A stretch of DNA of 64,000 nt, taken from contig NZ_QQPQ01000015.1 of the NCBI RefSeq assembly GCF_003346715.1, positions 1 to 64,000 of the forward strand, read 5' to 3'. Position 1 is the stretch's first letter. Each line of letters opens with the position of its first letter. Shown one piece after another: positions 1 to 7,293 of the stretch. Under the pieces are notes generated by a model, which had not been told where the DNA came from, did not search any database, and was given only the letters and a program-made list of their open reading frames with translations. Position numbers and translations under genes: made by a program. The stretch is from Oceanispirochaeta sp. M1. GTDB lineage: Bacteria; Spirochaetota; Spirochaetia; DSM-2461.

Positions 1-86
1 CAATCATGGACCGTATTGTTCACAGTTCTATCAGAATAGAGCTTCAGGGAGAGTCTGTAAGGAAGAAAATGTATAAAAAAACTTGA
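1..86 (+). pseudogene. istB: IS21-family helper ATPase IstB, C-terminal end (partial)
   Basis: Only the last 28 codons are inside the window; the gene enters from the left edge and stops with TGA at 84-86. The readable tail contains the sequence MDRIVHSSIRIELQGES followed by a short basic end, which matches the highly conserved C-terminus of IstB, the AAA+ helper protein of IS21-family transposition (the family usually shows a D-R-x-x-H...R-I-E-L-x-G-E-S pattern here). IstB acts with the IstA transposase on DNA. Because the rest is out of view I cannot say whether the element is intact. The terminal-repeat-like block that follows at 93-180 supports an IS21 right end. Confidence 0.75.
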
Positions 87-92
87 CTCAAA

Positions 93-180
93 CCTGCCAC
101 CCGGGATTAGATGAAACCAGCGGTTGAGAAAAGCGACTTAGGTGGCAGGATAAAACCGGAATGGGTGGCAGTTTTCACCG
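93..180. repeat. IS21-type end repeats
   Basis: A 9-base motif GGTGGCAGG recurs three times just after istB: inverted at 93-101 (CCTGCCACC), direct at 141-149, and as GGGTGGCAG at 163-171. Multiple short internal repeats next to the istB end are typical of IS21-family termini, where they are transposase-binding sites. The exact tip of the element cannot be fixed without a second copy. Confidence 0.5.
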
Positions 181-434
181 GAATATCCAAACTATTATAT
201 TTTTCTTATTTTTTGTCAAAAAACGTGTGATGTAATTTAATTCATCGACGTTATATTTTTGAATGTTATTAGCCACCAGAAAAAAGACATCTTTTGGCCT
301 GATTTCCTTTTCGCATATTAAGTTGACTTGAGGGAGCACTATAATATTTTGCATATTTTAATAGAAATTAAAAAAAACCTTGCAAAAAGATTAGACTTGT
401 TGACTCATATAATATTTATCACAAGTCTGCAATT
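181..434. other. A+T-rich stretch without a gene
   Basis: No open frame, repeat or RNA gene was recognised here, apart from the hairpin at 384-428 listed separately. TTGACT and TATAAT hexamers occur at 323-328 and 340-345 but only 11 bases apart, too close for a normal sigma-70 promoter. Confidence 0.4.
384..428 (-). terminator. Probable intrinsic terminator of the hybrid kinase gene
   Basis: On the minus strand, just after the kinase stop, AGACTTGT and ACAAGTCT (421-428 and 393-400) can form an 8-base-pair stem with a long A+T-rich loop of 20 bases, followed by CTTTTT. The long loop makes it weaker than a textbook terminator. Confidence 0.45.
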
Positions 435-2177
435 TCACACCTGTGTAGATATTACTTCATGTACTTTTTCTGAAAGTGTTGTAATTGAGTAGGGTTTATG
501 AATTATATCATTTAATCCTTTTTTCATCATTGATTGTATCTGTTCATCACTAATATATCCTGATACCAATATGGTCTTAACTTTTTTATTAGTTGAATAA
601 ATCTTTTGCAGAAATTCATAACCAGACATATCAGGTAATACGAAATCGAATATGATAAGATTAAATGATTCTTTATCGTCATTATAAATCTTCATTGCTT
701 CTGATCCAGAAGCCGCAGGAATCACAACATAACCACAGTTAATTAGCATTTCTTTGCACAACTTCAAAATCATTTCTTCATCATCAACTAAAAGTATTTT
801 CCCTTCTCCCTTGATTACTGAAAGAAACGATTGGGGTTGTGATTGATAAATACTTCTCTTACTATTCTTTGGTAGTAAGATATGGAAAATGCTACCAATG
901 CCAAGCTTAGACTCAGCTTTAACAATTCCATTATGGTTCATTACAATATGATTAACCATAGACAGTCCTAAACCTGTTCCGCTGTTAGATTTTGTTGTAT
1001 AGTATGGATTGAATATCTCTGTAATCTTTTCCTTTTCAATCCCAACACCCTCATCCTCTATTTCAATATGCCAAAGGTCTTTTAGATGCTCATCTGGAAT
1101 AGTACTGTTTTGGATCCCACCATTATATGATTTGAGAACCAGCTTTATATTTCCACCCCATTGTTCTCCAGTTCTATGCATTGTAGTCATAGCATGCTCA
1201 GCATTAATCAAAAGATTTAGTAATACTTGCTGTATGTTATCCTCATTCCCCATTATAACAGCGGCATCTTTTGGGAGATCTGTCTTGATCTTTACGGATT
1301 TATTAAATGATAATCTACATAGTTTTACTGTATTTTCTATAGCATTTTTTAAGTCGAAAGATTTGAATATATGATCATTATTATTAAACTTAATGAGTTG
1401 ATTAATTGCATTTGAAGCACGTCGGACACAATCATTGATAGTATAAAGATATTCATCAATGCTTTTATTAGATATCTGTAGTTTATCTTCTAACAGATAA
1501 TGAATTAAAGAAGATGAAGCGCTAATCCCACCCAATATATTATTCATATCATGTGCATAACCGCTTGTTAATGTTCCGATGAGTTCTATTTCTTGAGATT
1601 GTTTCAGTTTTGCTTCAAATATCTTACGATCTGTAATATCAATGATGACTCCATCCAGTATAGTCTCTCCAACTTCGGAAACAGCCCCTTTACCTTTTTC
1701 ATAGATCCATCTTATTGCTCCATTCTTATGAACAATTCGATACTCAAGGATATAATTATCATTAATAATTAGTCCATCACGAATCACATCATCAACTTTT
1801 TTCCGATCATCTTCTAAAATTATTGAATCATAGGTTCTAATTTTATTTTCAATAAAATCAGATGCTTCGTAACCTGTTATTTGGTAGATAAATTCACTTA
1901 AAAAAATCATTTTCCAACCATTTTCATTATGGCAACGATAGTAGGCTCCCGGGATATTGGAAACTAGTATCTGGAATCTTTCTTCTGATTCCAATAATTT
2001 TTTTTTAATGCTTCTTTTTTTAAGATAGGAATTGTTAAAAGGTTTTTTGATTTTAATCAACTGCTTGTTATTAAATATATGATTTAAAGAAAAATAGAGG
2101 AGTGTAATTACAATGACTGTTGTTAATGCACCAATAATAAAGAATAAAACTTCACTATTAATCTGATAAACTCTCAT
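435..2177 (-). CDS. PAS-containing hybrid sensor histidine kinase with receiver domain
   Basis: A 580-residue membrane-anchored signalling protein. Residues 10-31 form one hydrophobic segment; a PAS/PAC domain spans about 62-190; the phosphoacceptor box is at about 204-214 with His209 (HDMNN); the ATPase part has an N box near 319-330 (NLLINAEHAM), a G1 box DEGVGI at 375-380 and a G2 box GTGLGLS at 400-406. A receiver domain fills about 459-578, with Asp465/466 in the acidic pocket, Asp511 as likely phosphoacceptor (FDFVLPDMSG) and HKP near the end. With no output domain, the receiver probably passes phosphate to a histidine phosphotransferase or acts as an internal brake; that is inference. 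No partner regulator lies beside it. The gene is visibly more A+T-rich than those after 5.7 kb and sits among insertion-sequence debris, which suggests acquisition by transfer. Confidence 0.9.
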   Translation of the reverse strand: MRVYQINSEVLFFIIGALTTVIVITLLYFSLNHIFNNKQLIKIKKPFNNSYLKKRSIKKKLLESEERFQILVSNIPGAYYRCHNENGWKMIFLSEFIYQITGYEASDFIENKIRTYDSIILEDDRKKVDDVIRDGLIINDNYILEYRIVHKNGAIRWIYEKGKGAVSEVGETILDGVIIDITDRKIFEAKLKQSQEIELIGTLTSGYAHDMNNILGGISASSSLIHYLLEDKLQISNKSIDEYLYTINDCVRRASNAINQLIKFNNNDHIFKSFDLKNAIENTVKLCRLSFNKSVKIKTDLPKDAAVIMGNEDNIQQVLLNLLINAEHAMTTMHRTGEQWGGNIKLVLKSYNGGIQNSTIPDEHLKDLWHIEIEDEGVGIEKEKITEIFNPYYTTKSNSGTGLGLSMVNHIVMNHNGIVKAESKLGIGSIFHILLPKNSKRSIYQSQPQSFLSVIKGEGKILLVDDEEMILKLCKEMLINCGYVVIPAASGSEAMKIYNDDKESFNLIIFDFVLPDMSGYEFLQKIYSTNKKVKTILVSGYISDEQIQSMMKKGLNDIIHKPYSITTLSEKVHEVISTQV

Positions 2178-2357
2178 TTAAATCTCTATCTCCATATTAT
2201 ACTAAGATTTATAATCTTCATCGTTCCAACTCTATCAATAACACAATCACTAAAACTCTTGATATTCTTCGATTTACAAATGATTCACATCTGTATTTTT
2301 TTTTCGACCTCAAAGAAATTAGTTATTTCAATCAGTTTATCAGACTCGAGCAAAGAG

Positions 2358-2729
2358 TTATTCTGACATAGAAGTTAGCTCTTTAGAATATGAAATATTT
2401 TGCTGAACAGCTTTATCAAGCTGCAATACAGTTGATTTATTCAGCTGAGAATCACTATTCTGTTCTAAAGATGCAGCGGATATACCTTTAATGAACTCTG
2501 TTGTGTTCTGAATGGCTGTAAAGATCTGCTTAAGCATGTTACCAGTATTTTCAGCAACAGTTATGATTTTCTTTGATAGTGAATATATTTCTTCAGCAAA
2601 ACTCTGGATTCTCTCAGTTAACGTTCTTTCTTCCCTGGCAGCTACTGCTAATCCCTTACCTGCATCTCCAGTCCCTACAGCTTCAATCGCTACATTAAAT
2701 GCTAGAAGACCTTTAAACTTCTTTACCAT
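2358..2729 (-). pseudogene. Degenerate methyl-accepting chemotaxis protein fragment (signalling domain)
   Basis: The 123 residues align only to the cytoplasmic hairpin of chemoreceptors: LLAFNVAIEAVGTGDAGKGL corresponds to the tip that in normal receptors reads L-A-L-N-A-A-I-E-A-A-R-A-G-E-x-G-x-G-F. Several invariant positions are changed and the following E-V-R-x-L-A-E-R segment has become EERTLTERI. There is no transmembrane or sensor part and no upstream reading frame that could supply one. I read it as a decayed piece of a receptor gene rather than a working protein, although expression of a short coiled coil cannot be excluded. Confidence 0.65.
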
Positions 2730-2898
2730 TTACATATCATCCTTTCATAAGATTATAAGCCTATAATATGATGATTTCCATATTACTTATATGATGCTGA
2801 TAACCTTGTAACTGTAAATAGTATTCTGAAATTCTTAACATCTTGTGTAATATTTATTTGGATTTGGATTCTAAGTAATTATCATGGAGGAATTACAA

Positions 2899-3065
2899 AT
2901 GATCAGCAGTAATTGGCCGGAATTGATATTTAAGTTAAAAAAACTGATGTCACCAATACTGTCATACAACTAACCCTGAGACTTGAAGATTTTTCATTGA
3001 ATATTCTACCTGGATTCAATCAGCAATCTCTGAAAGATCTTCTCTGTATCCTGGTAGAACTATAA
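2899..3065 (+). pseudogene. Remnant of IS66-family accessory gene (OrfA/TnpA)
   Basis: Starting at ATG 2899, with GGAGG ten bases upstream, the frame begins like IS66 OrfA proteins (SNWPELI). It then loses phase in a run of A residues near 2930. In the shifted frame the sequence continues with LTLRLEDFSLNILPGF and SLKDLLCILVEL and stops at 3063-3065, matching the conserved C-terminus of IS66 accessory proteins (hydrophobic strand, then G-F-x-x-x-x-L-x-x-L-L-x-x-L). The middle is missing. Identification is by pattern only. Confidence 0.5.
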
Positions 3066-3154
3066 TATTTATAGATTTACAGGAATATCATTATTTTGAT
3101 CCTGCCCCGAGAAAACGGAGTTCCAGTTAAACCACATTTCCAGTTTCATCATAC

Positions 3155-3340
3155 TTACTTACTTTCTTTCTCATCAGGAGTCAAGCAATTATTTCCTGAG
3201 TGCTTCCTGATCCTGTTGTAGTGAATTTCAATATACCAATAAATTTCCTTATTAAATTCTTCCATCGTTCGGTATTTCCGGTGATAAATTCATCGTGTTT
3301 TCAGTGTATGAAAGAATGATTCTGCAACTGCATTGACGCT
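3155..3340 (-). pseudogene. IS3-family transposase C-terminal remnant with in-frame stop
   Basis: The minus strand reads VNAVAESFFHTLKTR, then a TGA stop, then YRTMEEFNKEIYWYIE and HYNRIRKHS...LTPDE, ending at TAA. This is the C-terminal end of the DDE integrase of IS3-type elements: the A-x-x-E-S-F-F segment holds the catalytic Glu and the Y-I-x-x-x-Y-N-x-x-R-x-H segment is the family signature. The internal stop and missing upstream catalytic core make it a dead fragment. Confidence 0.75.
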
Positions 3341-3346
3341 CCTATG

Positions 3347-3726
3347 TCAAGAAGAACCCTGAATATTGGCTGAATCACTCATTAATACAAGGAAAAGCTT
3401 TCTTACAATATATCGTTTTAAACATCTTTGAATTTCCTTAGTTGTTAAGCCTTCAGTAGTTCAAGGATCACTTCTCATACGAACCATGACATAGTCCATA
3501 AAGCATTATTTTCTATCCTACTCCCACCCCGATTCAAAGGATGTCGTGTTATTTTACCGGAAGATGCTGGTAAGGGATTCACACCACACATTGATGCTAG
3601 TGCTGCTTCATTTTTCAGACGTTCTGGATTATGAATGAATATAAGATGGAGCCTGTGCCACAGGTCATGCAGACCACTTCTACAATAAAGTCTTAAGGAT
3701 TTGATCTCCACCCAATAGTTGGACAC
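3347..3726 (-). pseudogene. IS110-family transposase C-terminal remnant, frameshifted
   Basis: The first 80 codons (to about 3490) read LASMCGVNPLPASSGKITRH and LNRGGSR...NNALW, the C-terminal serine-containing domain of IS110-family recombinases (A-x-L-C-G-V-x-P-x-x-x-S-S-G-K). A frameshift near 3485 then moves the homology to another frame (MVRMRSDP, then KEIQRCLKRYIVRK), which also contains a TGA where the family has Arg, and ends at 3347-3349. It abuts the IS3 remnant, so several elements have been nested or deleted here. It differs from the intact IS110-family gene at 32882-33994. Confidence 0.75.
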
Positions 3727-3758
3727 TTTTAAATTATAATTGACAGTCTTGATCTCCC

Positions 3759-4100
3759 CGTGGGATTGGAAAGGGGCACAGCCGCCGTCCCATTAGGGCA
3801 GCGGAGCCTTGGAAAGCCCGACCGGCTGCCGCCAGGCAGACGGACACGGCCAAAAAAATAAAAAACTTTCAATCTGTCTCAATCACCAGACCCTTCCCGC
3901 CCGTATGGAAGTTATGAAACAAAAAAAATATACAATCAGCTCCAGAGAGAACATGCAGCCTCGGGAAAAAGCGCTTCACTACGGTGTGTCTGTATTAAAC
4001 GACAGGGAACTGTTAAAGATTCTTATCGGAAGCGGGCAGAAAAACAGACCTGTGGATGCAATTGCCCGGGATGTGCTTAAACTGCTGGATTACAACAATG
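3759..4100 (+). repeat. Direct repeat copy 1 (GC-rich element plus 5' part of radC)
   Basis: This block is almost identical to 4847-5205. It carries a shortened version of the GC-rich element followed by the first 65 codons of radC. In the coding part (3905-4100 against 5010-5205) I count 3 differences in 196 bases, all silent. Homology stops abruptly after CAACAATG on both copies. Confidence 0.9.
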
Positions 4101-4144
4101 TGGAGAAATTATTCATACTGTCAATATTTCAAAACTCTTTTTGA
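3905..4144 (+). pseudogene. Truncated radC copy
   Basis: The reading frame starts at the same ATG context as the intact radC downstream and encodes its first 65 residues, including MKQKKYTISSRENMQPREKA and the segment LLKILIGSGQKNRPVDAIAR. After codon 65 the sequence leaves homology and reads 14 unrelated codons (VEKLFILSIFQNSF) to a TGA at 4142-4144. The helix-hairpin-helix part and the whole JAMM metal-binding domain are missing, so it cannot work like RadC. The near-perfect match to the downstream copy indicates a recent duplication or recent gene conversion. Confidence 0.85.
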
Positions 4145-4353
4145 TAAATGAATCTAATTCCTTAAAGCTTGCTCTTCAATTGGAAAATGAAGAAAGCTAT
4201 TTGCTTCAATCTCTAGACCTACATCTATCATTGTCATTGAAAGTAAAGTCGAACTTGTTCAATGTATAATAATTGGATGAATGGATTGAAGAGCACAAAG
4301 TGAAAACGCTGCCATCTGGGATTAATTGAATGATCTCGAGATGACCTGAATCA

Positions 4354-4548
4354 CTAATTCTTATTTCTGTGATCATTACCGATTTCCTCAATTAAAGGGA
4401 TGAGGAAGATTATACAGGCTAAGAAAAAAATTATACTTCCTGCAATGGAAATATAATCCAGGCTCCTGATTCCACTGATCAAATATAAAACTGCACATAG
4501 TAGAAACAAAAACCATCCCGCTAACTGGTATTTATGACTTACTTTCAT
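4354..4548 (-). CDS. Small two-helix membrane protein
   Basis: A 64-residue protein with a basic start (MKVSHKYQLAGW) and two hydrophobic segments at about 10-27 and 32-54, so probably an integral inner-membrane protein with both ends on the same side. AAGGAC precedes the ATG at a workable distance. The pattern resembles short conserved bacterial membrane proteins sometimes annotated as cytochrome-oxidase-subunit-like, but no function can be assigned. It lies between the two direct repeats that carry radC sequence, on the opposite strand, and its leader is preceded by an isolated terminator. Confidence 0.65.
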   Translation of the reverse strand: MKVSHKYQLAGWFLFLLCAVLYLISGIRSLDYISIAGSIIFFLACIIFLIPLIEEIGNDHRNKN

Positions 4549-4577
4549 ATAAAGTCCTTTATTTACTAAATGAGACC

Positions 4578-4612
4578 AAAAAAAAGGGGTATTTATTAAA
4601 AGAATGCCCCTT
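4578..4612 (-). terminator. Orphan intrinsic terminator on the minus strand
   Basis: Read on the minus strand, AAGGGG (4612-4607) pairs with CCCCTT (4589-4584) across an A+T-rich loop with further ATT/AAT pairing, followed by eight T residues. It lies about 30 bases before the small membrane gene, yet no minus-strand gene is visible upstream of it. Confidence 0.5.
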
Positions 4613-4846
4613 AAGTGATGTTTATCTTCTCAGTATTTGACCCTTGCGATTATACTGTGTCATTTGGTTGAATGGAATGAATAATCAAATATTTATTTAA
4701 TGGTTCAGATTCTGATTTTTTTCATTTAAATAATTATAAAATCTCATCTTTGAAATTTTGAGGTGATCCAATACTCTTATGCCTAATATCTCACCAGCAT
4801 GACATAGACGTTCAACTGATATTCTATGATCCAGGGCTCCAGCCAC

Positions 4847-4965
4847 CGTGAGGGATTGGAAAGGGGCTCACAGCCGCCGTCCCATTGGGGCGGCCGGAGC
4901 GGCAGCGCAGCCTTGGAAAGCCCGACCGGCTGCCGCCAGGCAGACGGACACGGCCAAAAAAAGAA
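4847..4965 (+). repeat. GC-rich structured element, copy 2, in the radC leader
   Basis: A roughly 120-base, very GC-rich block in A+T-rich surroundings. It starts GGGATTGGAAAGGGG, can form GCCGCC/GGCGGC and CTGCC/GGCAG hairpins, contains the core GGAAAGCCCGACCGG, and ends GGCC followed by a run of A. A shortened copy lies at about 3759-3860 and a related one at 15995-16076, all in the same orientation. An open frame runs through it only because stops are rare in GC-rich DNA. Nothing indicates a protein. Confidence 0.6.
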
Positions 4966-5009
4966 AAAAACTTTCATTCTGTCTCAATCACCAGCCCCAC
5001 CCCGCCCGT

Positions 5010-5690
5010 ATGGAAGTTATGAAACAAAAAAAATATACAATCAGCTCCAGAGAGAACATGCAGCCTAGGGAAAAAGCGCTTCACTACGGTGTGTCTGTAT
5101 TAAACGACAGGGAACTGTTAAAGATTCTTATCGGGAGCGGGCAGAAAAACAGACCTGTGGATGCCATTGCCCGGGATGTGCTTAAACTGCTGGATTACAA
5201 CAATGAGATGCCCGACCCCGAAGAGCTGATGAGTATTCCCGGGATGGGAATGGCCAGGTCTTCTCTTGTAACTGCAGCCCTTGAGTTTTCAAGGCGCCAC
5301 TATCTGACCCAGAATACGAGAATCACACACCCTGAATCGATCTACAACCTACTCTCTCATATGGCAGACCGTCAGCAGGAGTGTTTTTTCACCATAAGTC
5401 TCAATGGGGCTCATGAGCACATTAAAACCAGGCAGGTGAGCCAGGGGTTGGTAAATCGTACGATAGTCCACCCAAGAGAAGTATTTGCAGCTCCTATCAC
5501 AGACAGGGCCGCAGCCATTTGTATTGCCCACAACCACCCCTCAGGTAATTTAGAACCGAGCCGGGAAGATATTAATATAACAAAAAGACTTGTGGAGGCT
5601 GGTGATATACTGGGTATTCCGGTGCTTGATCATATAATATTCAGCAAAAATGGATATTACAGTTTTATGGAGCATGGAATGCTGAATTAG
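5010..5690 (+). CDS. radC: RadC / JAB-domain protein (UPF0758)
   Basis: A 226-residue protein of usual RadC length. The N-terminal half carries a helix-hairpin-helix-like segment (MSIPGMGMARSSLV, about 73-86). The C-terminal JAMM domain shows the metal-binding motif HNHPSGNLEPSREDI (about residues 171-185), with the conserved Glu earlier in the domain. RadC proteins are common near mobile DNA; the old idea that they act in repair is not supported, and their biochemical role is unsettled. An in-frame extension upstream to 4848 is open but passes through the GC-rich element, so I place the start at ATG 5010; ATG 5019 is an alternative. Neither has a strong ribosome binding site. The first 196 bases are duplicated at 3905-4100. 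Confidence 0.9.
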   Translation: MEVMKQKKYTISSRENMQPREKALHYGVSVLNDRELLKILIGSGQKNRPVDAIARDVLKLLDYNNEMPDPEELMSIPGMGMARSSLVTAALEFSRRHYLTQNTRITHPESIYNLLSHMADRQQECFFTISLNGAHEHIKTRQVSQGLVNRTIVHPREVFAAPITDRAAAICIAHNHPSGNLEPSREDINITKRLVEAGDILGIPVLDHIIFSKNGYYSFMEHGMLN

Positions 5691-5757
5691 TAGAACTATA
5701 TCATTTTCTTTTTCTCGATCTGAGACTATGCTATCTTGAGTTTTACAGGAGCATGGG

Positions 5758-7293
5758 ATGAAATTAATCAGAAAAATTGTATCTACAACTATGACATCAT
5801 CCATTTTTTTTATATTCATTTTCAGCATCACCGTTGTTTCAACCCGTATAATGCTGAATCTAAAGGACCTGTCTAATCAGACAATCGAAGTTTTGTCGGA
5901 CTGGAATGCCCTGGACAGATTAACCAATGATGTCCTTTATTACAGACTTGATTCTGTCAGCCGCCTTGAGAGCATTGAAGCAAACTGGATTCAGGCAACA
6001 GCAGATCTGGATGAATCCTTTGGAAAACTTAAAAACAACAAGCTTCTCAATCTACTCTCAGAAGATATAAACAACTCCCTTGAAGAGTCCTGGTATTTAT
6101 GGTTGTTTTCACAGGAAAAACTGATCGTGGGACAACAGATTTTCAACGATATACTTCATGGGGATGAGACGAATGCCAGGATTGATGAAATTGACCGGAC
6201 TACTTTTTATGAAAAACTTCTATTTCTAAAAGATACGGGGGGAACATATCAGGAGAAACAAATATATCAAAGTTTCTTTTCCCATATGTATGTTTTAGAT
6301 GTAACCAGTGAAGACTTCACAATACTGCTTAAGGATATCAATAAAAAGATTCCCGATGAAATTGATTCTTATATCTACTATATTCTCATTACTGTTGTTA
6401 TCAGTCTGATTCTGGTAATAATTGTTTCTCTTTTATCAGCCAAAAGAACAATACAGCCTATTGTAAGGCTTGCCGGTGCCGTTCGGGAAATGAGTGATAA
6501 TGACTATCCTGCCGATATGAGCATCACAGGCAATATAGTTGATGAAGATGATGAACTGAGTATTATAAATGACGGTTTTAACAGAATGGCGGTTAAAATA
6601 CACGCCCTGTATGATGAATCTCTGAGTAGGGAAAAAGAGAAGAGGGATGCTCAGTTCAGAGCACTTCAGTATCAGATCAATCCCCACTTTCTTTATAATA
6701 CTCTGGCGACACTTCAGATGACGGCAGCTGTTCAAGGCTATAAAAATATGGCCGAAAACATTCAGTCACTCAGCCGTCTGCTGAGAAATACAATCTCCAA
6801 GAGTGATCATTTCATAACAGTTTCCGAAGAGCTTAATATTATGAATGACTATATCAATATTATTCAAATCCGCTATAAGAACAGACTCATTTTTAAATCA
6901 TCTGTCAATGACAGAATTTCCGAAATGTTTATTCCTGCTTTGATACTGCAGCCTCTGCTTGAAAATGCAGTTCTTCACGGCCTGAGCGAAAAACTGAATA
7001 GAGAATCTTCGGATGCCCTGCTTAATATCGAGGGGACAATCAGTGAAGATCATCTGATACTGACCATTTTTGACAATGGAAAAGGGATAAGTTCGGATAA
7101 GATACCTACACTTCTGTCAAAAGAGATTAATAAGAATACAGAGAACTCAGTGCATATAGGTCTAAAGAATATCAACGACAGAATTATTCTTCTCTATGGA
7201 GCCGGGTATGGAGTAAATATTGAATCTGTTCAGGGTGAATATACCAGAGTCAGCCTGAAACTGCCCCTGATTACGGAGGAAGAGAATGCTTAA
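5758..7293 (+). CDS. YesM/LytS-type sensor histidine kinase
   Basis: A 511-residue membrane kinase. Transmembrane segments lie at about 13-33 and 206-227, enclosing a roughly 170-residue periplasmic sensor region; a HAMP linker follows at about 228-285. The kinase box is of the His_kinase (PF06580) type with QYQINPHFLYNTLATLQ (about 304-320, His311 as likely phosphoacceptor), and a HATPase_c domain follows, with N-box LQPLLENAVLHGL and the DNGKGI motif. AGGAG precedes the ATG. The stop overlaps the start of the AraC-type regulator by 8 bases, the classical YesMN arrangement in which the regulator is the direct target. A tripartite tricarboxylate transporter follows, so the natural signal is probably a carboxylate or the binding protein loaded with it (inference). 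Confidence 0.93.
   Translation: MKLIRKIVSTTMTSSIFFIFIFSITVVSTRIMLNLKDLSNQTIEVLSDWNALDRLTNDVLYYRLDSVSRLESIEANWIQATADLDESFGKLKNNKLLNLLSEDINNSLEESWYLWLFSQEKLIVGQQIFNDILHGDETNARIDEIDRTTFYEKLLFLKDTGGTYQEKQIYQSFFSHMYVLDVTSEDFTILLKDINKKIPDEIDSYIYYILITVVISLILVIIVSLLSAKRTIQPIVRLAGAVREMSDNDYPADMSITGNIVDEDDELSIINDGFNRMAVKIHALYDESLSREKEKRDAQFRALQYQINPHFLYNTLATLQMTAAVQGYKNMAENIQSLSRLLRNTISKSDHFITVSEELNIMNDYINIIQIRYKNRLIFKSSVNDRISEMFIPALILQPLLENAVLHGLSEKLNRESSDALLNIEGTISEDHLILTIFDNGKGISSDKIPTLLSKEINKNTENSVHIGLKNINDRIILLYGAGYGVNIESVQGEYTRVSLKLPLITEEENA

Noticed and set aside
323-345. TTGACT and TATAAT boxes before the IS21 remnant's end
   Set aside because: Only 11 bases apart and no gene follows on the plus strand.
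4206-4391. 61-codon open frame on the minus strand
   Set aside because: It overlaps the start of nothing conserved, begins inside the better-supported small membrane gene, has no ribosome binding site and no recognisable pattern.
4848-5009. N-terminal extension of radC
   Set aside because: The frame is open only because it crosses the GC-rich element; the translation is Arg/Gly/Ala-rich and unlike RadC, and the remaining protein from 5010 has the usual family length.
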